Positions 1 through 5,848 of a DNA stretch of 6,346 bases are shown here, one piece after another (the first letter of the stretch is position 1; each line of letters starts with the position of its first letter). The notes below the pieces were generated by a model. The model was given only the letters and a program-made list of their open reading frames with translations. It was not told the origin of the DNA and did not search any database. This DNA comes from JAQVWU01 sp964628455. GTDB lineage: Bacteria > Bacillota > Clostridia > Oscillospirales > CAG-272. The DNA is taken from contig CAZVPD010000195.1 in the NCBI GenBank assembly GCA_964628455.1, forward strand, positions 1 through 6,346. Reading direction: 5' to 3'. The translations under genes were made by a program, and so were the position numbers.

Positions 1-899
1 CCGAAGTTAAAATAGTGGCGGAGCTGATGGGCGGAGTCCGTCATGCACGTGAATTTACCCTGAAAGCACTGCGTGCAAAAAAAAGCGTCGTAACCTCAAA
101 CAAAGAGCTTGTTGCATATTACGGGGATGAACTGCTGAAAGCAGCCTATGACAACGGCGTCCGATATATGTTTGAAGCGAGTGTCGGAGGAGGGATCCCG
201 ATCATTACTCCTCTCGAAGAATCGCTTGCCGCCAATGATATTTATGAAATCGACGCTATCATCAACGGCACGACCAACTATATCCTTTCGTCGATGAAAA
301 ACGGGAAATCCTTTTCGGATGCCTTGACCGAAGCGCAGAAAAACGGCTACGCGGAGGCCGACCCGTCCGCCGATATAGAAGGGCGTGACGCATGCCGCAA
401 AATATGCATACTTGCGGCCATTGCCTTCGGCACGCTGATTGATCCCGATACGGTATATGTAAAAGGCATAACGGAAATAACACCGGATGACATCCGCAGA
501 GCCGAACAAAACGACCGGACGATCAAGCTCATTGCGCGTGCGGTGCGGCTTGAAAACGGCAGGATCAATATCTGCGTCACGCCTTTTGCCGTCAACAAAT
601 CAAATCCGCTTGCCAACATAGAGAATGTATACAACGCGGTCCTGATGCGGGGCAACGCGGTCGGCGATATTATGTTTTACGGACGAGGTGCGGGAAGCCT
701 GCCGACCGCAAGTTCCGTTGCGGCCGACATTATATACATAGCGAATCATGTTTCGGAAACAAGCGCATGCAGCCGTAATCCCAAAAACACGTGGATTCGA
801 AATCCCGGACTGTATGCCGGTTCGCTGAACCGGGCCGAATATCGGCGCATGAAGGAAACACTCGGCGAACCGCTGGACGGATTTTCTTTTTCCGAATAA
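1..899 (+). CDS. hom: Homoserine dehydrogenase, 5'-truncated by window edge
   Basis: Homoserine dehydrogenase catalyses NAD(P)H-dependent reduction of aspartate semialdehyde to homoserine, the branch step to threonine and methionine; it is cytosolic. The reading frame is already open at base 3 (E-V-K-I-V-A-E-L-M-G-G), so the GTG at 15 is internal and the nucleotide-binding N-terminus lies off the window. Counting from the codon at base 3, I see the conserved SNKEL (Lys34), FEASVGGG (57-64), NGTTNY (88-93), the AEADP...EGRDACRK block (Glu118, Asp129, Lys133; the family's catalytic or substrate-binding residues) and GRGAGSLPTASS (227-238), which closes the catalytic domain. After that only about 50 residues follow and the protein stops at TAA. 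The C-terminal ACT regulatory domain of the usual bacterial 400-430 aa enzyme is therefore absent. The gene converges on the - strand operon and the two share a terminator region. The family assignment is very secure. Confidence 0.95.
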   Translation, partial: EVKIVAELMGGVRHAREFTLKALRAKKSVVTSNKELVAYYGDELLKAAYDNGVRYMFEASVGGGIPIITPLEESLAANDIYEIDAIINGTTNYILSSMKNGKSFSDALTEAQKNGYAEADPSADIEGRDACRKICILAAIAFGTLIDPDTVYVKGITEITPDDIRRAEQNDRTIKLIARAVRLENGRINICVTPFAVNKSNPLANIENVYNAVLMRGNAVGDIMFYGRGAGSLPTASSVAADIIYIANHVSETSACSRNPKNTWIRNPGLYAGSLNRAEYRRMKETLGEPLDGFSFSE

Positions 900-1011
900 A
901 ATTCAGGACCGGCTGACGATAAAAATATTCATGCGTTTTCCGGATAACGGAGATGCCTTCCGTTCTGATTCTCATCACAGCCGGTTTGTTTCTTCCGTCC
1001 CGAATAAAAAT

Positions 1012-1083
1012 AAAAACCGAAGCCGGAATCATAAGCCGTTATGATAAAGATTTTACGGCTTTATCTGTCCGGAACGGTTTTTT
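1012..1083. terminator. Bidirectional intrinsic terminator between convergent genes
   Basis: A nested imperfect inverted repeat fills the 191-base gap between hom and the - strand operon. The outer arms are AAAAACCG (1012-1019) and CGGTTTTT (1075-1082). The middle arms are CCGG (1023-1026) and CCGG (1069-1072). The inner arms are AAGCCGT (1033-1039) and ACGGCTT (1055-1061), around a 15-base loop. On the + strand the stem ends in a six-T run (1078-1083). On the - strand it ends in TTTTTATTTTT (1016 down to 1006). The symmetry and the A/T tracts on both flanks are what a shared terminator for two converging units looks like. The arms were matched by eye and no folding energy was computed. Confidence 0.75.
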
Positions 1084-1090
1084 CTGCTTC

Positions 1091-2944
1091 CTATGATTTG
1101 AAAAAATTATTGTAAACATTTTCGAACCATTGTTCACCCGAAGGTATGGGACGGGTGTTTTCCCACCGCGTTTTAATTTCGTGCCCGAGATATTGTACAT
1201 AGCATACCTCGCCGAATTTATCGGTTTCGGGAAAGGGACTGCCGACGATCAGATACGACCCGCGGCTTTTTCCGCCTTTTTCGATATATTCCCTGATGGC
1301 CGACAGGTATACATATTGCGTTGTAAGAATGTCGTAATTGATCGTGAGAGCCGTGAATAACCCGGCGTCATCGCTTTTCATATCGAAATTCTGAAGTTCG
1401 CTTAAAAAATACGCCTGTGCCGCGCAAACCTCGCTGTAATTGCGGATAAAAGCACCTGCAGCATTCATTTTTTTTCCGTATATCCTGCGTTTTTCCATTA
1501 TTTCATTGAGTGTAAGGCTGCTCTCCCCGTAAAAATCCAGTAAAACGGAATCTGCGGGGAGGCAGTCGGGCAGGCCGGAAGAAGGATTTTGCAGGATATC
1601 CTCGGCGGCCCGCATGGAACTCACCTGTGTGGAATTGAGCGCGCTTCCGCCGGGGCGGTGTATGCCGAATACGCCGCAGACTTCTCCGACCGTATAAAAA
1701 TGCTTTAAATTGCTTTCATACCGGCTGCTGCAGGCAAGACCGCCGTTGTTATGCTGGGCGCAGACGTCGATTTCAAGGCACTGCCGTTCAAGGTCGATGC
1801 CGTGCGATAAAAAAAGCTCATATGCCCGGCGGTTCATGTGGCGCAGCCTTTTGACCGGAGTGTCCTGTAAAGCTCCGGATTTTTTCAGATAGGTCTGCGC
1901 TTCGGAACACAGATCGTCAAACGCAAATCCGGCAGGATTGCGCGTGTAGTCGAGAAACACACGGCGTCCGCGCATTTTTTCCCGGTAAACGGCCATATCG
2001 ACCGAGGAAGAACCGTTTATTTTCGCCGGGTCAAAAGGCCACTGATATCCCTTGAGAAAAATCCGGTCGAAAGCGCCTTCCAAAAATTCCTCGGGACCTG
2101 TCATGCCGTCCGGTTGAGTGGAAAAATAACGCGGTATGACCTGCTGGTAGGTGCCCGATAAATTCCACCGGAAATCAACGGAAGCGATTCCGTACTGCGA
2201 TTCGGTAAGGTTGACCCCCTCGGCGCCCGCTCGGAACGCCGCTCCGTGCGCGCAGGTCTGACTTTCCGGATAAACGGAGGAAGCATAGATGGCCGAAGGC
2301 CCTCCCGTGGCATAAACAACGTTTGAGCAGGAGAACATGACGAGACCGAGTCTGTTGGTTTCCGTCTCTGCGGGATTCACGGCAAGCAGGCCTTTTACGC
2401 AGCCGTTTCCGGCAAGAATTTCTATGACCCGGAACCCGTCGAAAACGGGTATTTTTTTTGAACGCACCTGCCGTTCAAGCGCTTCGGTCATATAACGTGA
2501 GGTAAGGGGTCCGCAGGAAGTCGCCCTGCTGTGCGTATCATTGTCCGTTTTATAACCTGCAAACTCGCCGTATTCGTTGTAAGGAAAAGGAACGCCCATA
2601 CCAACCAGCCTGAAAAAACATTTCAGGGAGTTAGCCGCTTCGATGAGCGCAAAATCCCCGTGCATCGACCCGCCGTCATAGAGTGTTTTTGCCATATCAT
2701 AAACGGAATCCGGAACACTGCCGGAAACCGTGAGCTTATAATACGTCTGTTTGTCCGAGCCGGTATTCCGGGACGTTCCCATATTCATCCCTTCGGTGAC
2801 GACGGCGACGTCTGCGTTTCCGCCGGCAAGCAGATCCGCGCAGTTGAGCCCCGCTGCTCCCGAACCGACCACCACCGTGCCGAAACGGTAAACGGGAACA
2901 TCGAAGGATCTTATTTTTATTTTAGTGATCATGTTCTTTTTCAT
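1091..2944 (-). CDS. FAD-dependent oxidoreductase, fumarate reductase/L-aspartate oxidase flavoprotein-like
   Basis: A 617 aa soluble flavoprotein with no signal peptide, heme-binding CxxCH motif or membrane segment. The FAD dinucleotide motif is VVGSGAAG (26-32 region). A second FAD-contact motif, YATGG, lies at 211-215. The FrdA/NadB-type active-site signatures are present: THSR at 137-140, CAQHNNGG with His398, and GEVCGVFGIHRPGGSALN with Arg430, the position that binds the substrate carboxylate in FrdA and NadB. The C-terminal 150 residues resemble the helical C-terminal domain of SDH/FrdA flavoproteins. The region that carries the covalent-flavin His in SdhA/FrdA reads TSRNTGSDKQTYY here, with no His, so FAD is probably non-covalent. 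By family it could reduce an activated C=C or oxidise a C-C or C-N bond; the substrate is unknown. It is the last gene of the operon, starting 4 bases after the SDR stop. Its Shine-Dalgarno is weak, so translation may depend on coupling. An in-frame ATG at codon 5 is an alternative start. Confidence 0.88.
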   Translation of the reverse strand: MKKNMITKIKIRSFDVPVYRFGTVVVGSGAAGLNCADLLAGGNADVAVVTEGMNMGTSRNTGSDKQTYYKLTVSGSVPDSVYDMAKTLYDGGSMHGDFALIEAANSLKCFFRLVGMGVPFPYNEYGEFAGYKTDNDTHSRATSCGPLTSRYMTEALERQVRSKKIPVFDGFRVIEILAGNGCVKGLLAVNPAETETNRLGLVMFSCSNVVYATGGPSAIYASSVYPESQTCAHGAAFRAGAEGVNLTESQYGIASVDFRWNLSGTYQQVIPRYFSTQPDGMTGPEEFLEGAFDRIFLKGYQWPFDPAKINGSSSVDMAVYREKMRGRRVFLDYTRNPAGFAFDDLCSEAQTYLKKSGALQDTPVKRLRHMNRRAYELFLSHGIDLERQCLEIDVCAQHNNGGLACSSRYESNLKHFYTVGEVCGVFGIHRPGGSALNSTQVSSMRAAEDILQNPSSGLPDCLPADSVLLDFYGESSLTLNEIMEKRRIYGKKMNAAGAFIRNYSEVCAAQAYFLSELQNFDMKSDDAGLFTALTINYDILTTQYVYLSAIREYIEKGGKSRGSYLIVGSPFPETDKFGEVCYVQYLGHEIKTRWENTRPIPSGEQWFENVYNNFFKS

Positions 2945-2948
2945 TATA

Positions 2949-3722
2949 TTATAATCTCGAAATATGAAAACCGCCGTCTATATTGAAAACCTGCCCTGTC
3001 GAATAAGAAAAAAGGCCTTTTGCAAGGGCAAGCACAACTTTTCCGATATCTTCGGGCTGTCCCATCCGCCGGATCGGAAGCAGACCTTGTTCGATCAGCG
3101 AATCGTACCTGTCTTTGACCGGTGCGATCATCTCGGTTTCTATAATGCCCGGGCGCAGTTCATAAACGCAGATACCGCAGTCACCCAGCCGGTCGGCAAA
3201 AAGTTTCGTGACCATGGACAAAGCCGCTTTGGAGATGCAGTATTCACCGCGGTTTATACTTGCCGTTTCGGAGGATATGGAAGTGGTGTTGATGATCATA
3301 CGGGGCGAATCCGAAGGATTTTCGATCATCCTGCGGGCGGCATACTGAGAAAGAAAAAAAGTTCCCTTTAAATTGATCTCCAGCAGCCTGTCCAGACTTT
3401 CTTCGGTCATATCGAGCAGATCGCTTCGGACGAGCGGAGCCACGCCGGCGTTGTTGACCAGAATATCAAGACGGCCGTAGTGTTCATAAACCGCATCGAT
3501 AAGATGATGCCTGTCGCTCTCCGATGCTATATCGGCCTTTAAATAGATGGAATCAGGGGAGGCTTCTTTCAATTCCGCTGTATACGCAAGGACAGTCGGG
3601 TCATTCGCTTCGCGCGTAGCCGCGGCTGCCACCGAAAAACCGTTTTGAGCCAGCATCAGGGAAATGCCCCGTCCTATCCCGCGAGCCGCTCCTGTAACCA
3701 CGGCGACCGATTTTTTTCTCAT
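2949..3722 (-). CDS. Short-chain dehydrogenase/reductase (classical, FabG-like)
   Basis: A 257 aa classical SDR predicted to interconvert an alcohol and a ketone with NAD(P)(H) in the cytosol. All hallmarks are in place: cofactor motif TGAARGIG (10-17), Asp64 in the adenine-binding strand, NNAG (90-93), and the catalytic tetrad Asn117, Ser148, Tyr161 and Lys165 in YCISK. RPG follows at 190-192, and the typical C-terminal segment TGQVFNIDGG ends the domain. Length is normal for the family. The basic residue in the glycine loop (Arg14) plus the Thr-Arg after strand 2 (T36, R37) hint at NADP(H), but this is only suggestive. The ATG overlaps the stop of the upstream OYE gene (ATGA), and a good Shine-Dalgarno precedes it. 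General FabG-like SDRs are often annotated as 3-oxoacyl-ACP reductase. The operon context, with no fatty-acid genes, argues instead for a dedicated ketone reductase or alcohol dehydrogenase of this pathway. Confidence 0.93.
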   Translation of the reverse strand: MRKKSVAVVTGAARGIGRGISLMLAQNGFSVAAAATREANDPTVLAYTAELKEASPDSIYLKADIASESDRHHLIDAVYEHYGRLDILVNNAGVAPLVRSDLLDMTEESLDRLLEINLKGTFFLSQYAARRMIENPSDSPRMIINTTSISSETASINRGEYCISKAALSMVTKLFADRLGDCGICVYELRPGIIETEMIAPVKDRYDSLIEQGLLPIRRMGQPEDIGKVVLALAKGLFSYSTGQVFNIDGGFHISRL

Positions 3723-5071
3723 GGCTGAACTCCCTCAGATGACGGCTTATCCGGCGCGCCGGACGGACTTTTCCGGCAGTAATTCTTATATATCGGCATA
3801 TAGACCCCGGCGTCCCTTACGGGACAGCCTGTTGTACCGCCGGCGCGCATGATTTCGGAACATTTGCCGCAGGCGATACATACTTTTTCACTGCTGAATG
3901 TGCCGTTCAGCAGATCGTTTGCGAATGTGTCGTAAGCAAAGGACATACGCCCGAATCCGACAGCCGTTATAAGGCCGTTTTCAACCGCACCTGCGGCAGC
4001 ATACGGTGCCGCACTTCCGAGATAACTGTAGCCGGTCCCGATAAACGTTATGTCCGGATATGTTTTCTGCAGGATGCCGGCGTATTTTATAAGCCGGTCA
4101 ACGCCGGTCAGAGGGTGCTCCGGCGGTATGTATCTCCCGCTGTTATACGGGCGGTTTATATGCGGATTATGATACGGGGTACCCATCGTGAGATTGATGA
4201 TCCGAAGGCCGTCGGTGTAAAGCTCGCTGACCAGCCTGAGCGGTTCGGTCAGGTCGGGTATTAAATAATTATCCTTATCCGCTCCGAATCCGTGAGGGTA
4301 TTCGATTGAATCATAAATTCCGAGACGTGAACCGACTGCGAACGTGCGGCCGAATTCGTTGCGGATATTGCGGACGATCGAACGGAATAAACGCGTTCGG
4401 TTCTCATAGGAACCGCCGTGCTTTCCGCCGCGCGTATAGGCGGATAACAGTTCGCCGATCAGATAGCGGTGGCACGCCTTCACATCGACGCCGTCAAATC
4501 CCGCTTTACGGGCCAGCCGCGCGGTTTTCTGAAACTGATCTTCGAGTGCGTCGAGATAATCGTCGGAAACAACGGGATAATCGGCGGCAATCGGAAAGCT
4601 CTTATTCAATACGGGATTATGGCAGGCGATCACCGGCGCCGGTTTCCCCTGAGGTTTCGAGTAGCGTCCCGAATGCGTCAGCTGCAGTATGACCGGCACA
4701 CCGCCGCTGCGCTCATGAATTTTTTCGGTCAGACGGGCAAAAGCGTCCGCGTTCTGTTCGTGCAGCCATAACTGGCGGGGAGAGGTCCGCCCGTCTTCCC
4801 GGACCGCAGCAGCTTCAAACCAGATCAGTCCGGTGCCGCTCGCCGCAAAACGCATGTAACGCCGTTCGGTCAGAACATCCGGCGAACCGTCCGGAGTACC
4901 GTCAAATCCCTCCATGGGATGGGTCGCGATCGAGTTGCGGAGCCGGATCCCCGTATCCCCGATCTCGTGCNNNNNNNNNNNNNNNNNNNNNNNNNNNATA
5001 CGCAGGTTTTCCGAAAAAGGGATCGAAAGATCCAATTCCTTTATTTTATTTTTCAGTTCGTCTTTTGTCAT
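3719..5071 (-). CDS. NADH:flavin oxidoreductase, Old Yellow Enzyme family (contains assembly gap)
   Basis: A TIM-barrel FMN enzyme of 450 aa if the gap length is true. The family reduces activated C=C bonds (enones, enoates) with NAD(P)H. An open frame extends upstream to 5266, but that part overlaps the isomerase gene. The ATG at 5071 (MTKDELK) overlaps the isomerase stop as ATGA and has AAAAGGAA upstream, so I take it as the start. Visible family features are HPMEG (51-55, FMN-binding strand 1), ILQLTHSGRYS (128-138, FMN-contacting Gln130), GFDGVDVKACHRYL (191-204) and GGSYENR (219-225). The C-terminus has a cysteine cluster, C398, C401, C404 and C416, like the 4Fe-4S site of dienoyl-CoA and enoate reductases. 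The C-terminal FAD/NAD domains of those roughly 650 aa enzymes are missing. At the active-site HxxH position of OYEs the sequence is Lys198-A-C-His201. Residues about 25-34 fall in the N gap, which keeps frame. The physiological substrate is unknown. Confidence 0.9.
   Translation of the reverse strand: MTKDELKNKIKELDLSIPFSENLRXXXXXXXXXXHEIGDTGIRLRNSIATHPMEGFDGTPDGSPDVLTERRYMRFAASGTGLIWFEAAAVREDGRTSPRQLWLHEQNADAFARLTEKIHERSGGVPVILQLTHSGRYSKPQGKPAPVIACHNPVLNKSFPIAADYPVVSDDYLDALEDQFQKTARLARKAGFDGVDVKACHRYLIGELLSAYTRGGKHGGSYENRTRLFRSIVRNIRNEFGRTFAVGSRLGIYDSIEYPHGFGADKDNYLIPDLTEPLRLVSELYTDGLRIINLTMGTPYHNPHINRPYNSGRYIPPEHPLTGVDRLIKYAGILQKTYPDITFIGTGYSYLGSAAPYAAAGAVENGLITAVGFGRMSFAYDTFANDLLNGTFSSEKVCIACGKCSEIMRAGGTTGCPVRDAGVYMPIYKNYCRKSPSGAPDKPSSEGVQP
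3730..3736 (-). promoter_or_regulatory. Ribosome binding site of the SDR gene
   Basis: GAGGGAG on the - strand lies 7 bases before the ATG at 3722-3720, inside the last codons of the OYE gene. It fixes the SDR start and shows that the ATGA-overlapped gene can also recruit ribosomes itself. Confidence 0.7.
4971..4997. other. Assembly gap (27 N) inside the OYE gene
   Basis: Twenty-seven undetermined bases. With the partial codons on each side (ATN before and NNG after, on the coding strand) the gap preserves the reading frame, and the protein matches the OYE pattern on both sides. The gap therefore hides roughly nine or ten residues of the N-terminus rather than a break in the gene. The true number of missing bases may differ. 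Confidence 0.97.
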
Positions 5072-5844
5072 GTCCCGGTATGTTCCTTTTTCGGATTCAC
5101 CCATTTTTTCAAAGTTGCGGCATCGGTTAAAAAAGACTCTTCGGTATTGTCCGGTGAGAATTCCAGAAATAATCCGTGCGGATTCTGCGTGCTGCCGATG
5201 ATGCCGACCGCTTCGGTCCATAAAGGAGAGCCGTCCGCCAGCGGATATCTGACACCGCCGCGCCATGTGAACACATGGACATGGAGAAGAAAGGGCAGCA
5301 CTTTTTTTAATGCGGCGATATTATATTCCGTGCTTCTGTTCTGGTCGGGCTGCCAGTAAAGATAAACGTTTTTTCTGTCCGTGTCTCCGATCAGATCAAC
5401 GGCGGAATCGGGATTATCGGTAACCGTTCCGCTGTGATATTCGAAAGAGATCGTCTTTCCGCAGGCGCCGGCAAGGTCGGCGCAGGACCGCACATCCGCA
5501 ATGAAAGCCTGATATTCGCCTTTAATTTCGGCGCTGCCGCAGTTACCGGCCCATAGTCGGATGTTCGGTGCGCCTAAAGCCGATGCGGTCGCGAGTACCG
5601 GAGCAAAATCCTGTCCCGGGCCTGCGCGGTAATAGGAACCGTAGGAAAAGATCTCAAGGCCTGCAGCATGACATGCTTCCGCCGTATACGCGGCTTTTTC
5701 GATATCCCCGTGAGGTACATGGATATCTCCGCCCCATTCGATGCCGTCAAGACCGGCTTTTATGGCTGCTCCGATCACCCGGTCAACCGAATAATCGCGG
5801 AAGGTTACGGAAACCATCCCGCTTTTTAATATATTGCCGTTCAT
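5068..5844 (-). CDS. Sugar phosphate isomerase/epimerase-like TIM-barrel protein (xylose isomerase-like, AP_endonuc_2)
   Basis: A 258 aa single-domain protein of the xylose isomerase-like TIM-barrel superfamily. Members isomerise or epimerise sugars and related keto-polyols using a divalent metal. Numbered from the ATG at 5844, strand 1 is GMVSVTFRD (9-17), followed by AGLDGIEWGGDIHVP (30-44), a typical strand-2 signature of these proteins. The remaining strands include IRLWAG (95-100), ISFEYHSG (132-139), NVYLYWQP (159-166), HVHVF (188-192) and LFLEFS (225-230). Glu135, His190 and Glu228 sit where metal ligands are expected. The ligand usually supplied by an Asp lies in the strand that here reads YWQPD. 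The start is uncertain: the frame is open to a TTG at 5865 that overlaps the upstream stop. I prefer the ATG at 5844, 4 bases after that stop, because strand 1 begins only about 9 residues later. No strong Shine-Dalgarno is seen for either. The substrate is unknown. Membership of an oxidoreductase operon suggests a sugar acid or glycoside-derived compound. Confidence 0.85.
   Translation of the reverse strand: MNGNILKSGMVSVTFRDYSVDRVIGAAIKAGLDGIEWGGDIHVPHGDIEKAAYTAEACHAAGLEIFSYGSYYRAGPGQDFAPVLATASALGAPNIRLWAGNCGSAEIKGEYQAFIADVRSCADLAGACGKTISFEYHSGTVTDNPDSAVDLIGDTDRKNVYLYWQPDQNRSTEYNIAALKKVLPFLLHVHVFTWRGGVRYPLADGSPLWTEAVGIIGSTQNPHGLFLEFSPDNTEESFLTDAATLKKWVNPKKEHTGT
5083..5090 (-). promoter_or_regulatory. 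Probable ribosome binding site of the OYE gene
   Basis: AAAAGGAA on the - strand, 11 bases before the ATG at 5071-5069, lies within the last codons of the isomerase gene. The spacing is somewhat long, but it supports the ATG at 5071 over the in-frame upstream codons. Translational coupling through the ATGA overlap probably helps. Confidence 0.5.
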
Positions 5845-5848
5845 CCCG

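Noticed and set aside
946..964. Small hairpin AACGGA/TCCGTT after hom as a terminator
   Set aside because: The stem is only 6 bp and no T-run follows on either strand. The nested element at 1012-1083 is far better.
730..1032. 100-codon open frame on the - strand overlapping the hom end and the intergenic region
   Set aside because: It lies mostly antisense to hom, its composition is basic and low in recognisable motifs, and it shows no ribosome binding site or family resemblance. It is treated as a shadow.
2923..2965. TATAAT-like sequence on the - strand just before the FAD gene, as an internal promoter
   Set aside because: There is no -35-like hexamer at 16-18 bases upstream, and the start of transcription would fall at or inside the coding region. 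It is more simply AT-rich junction sequence.
4306..4771. Forward-strand open frames of about 100-130 codons across the OYE gene
   Set aside because: They are antisense to a clearly recognisable OYE, rich in Arg and Ser, and have no motif of their own. This is typical of reverse-frame shadows in moderately GC-rich DNA.
5072..5266. Longer OYE protein starting at 5266
   Set aside because: The added 65 residues lie entirely within the isomerase coding sequence in another frame and show no OYE similarity. The ATGA overlap and Shine-Dalgarno-like site support 5071.
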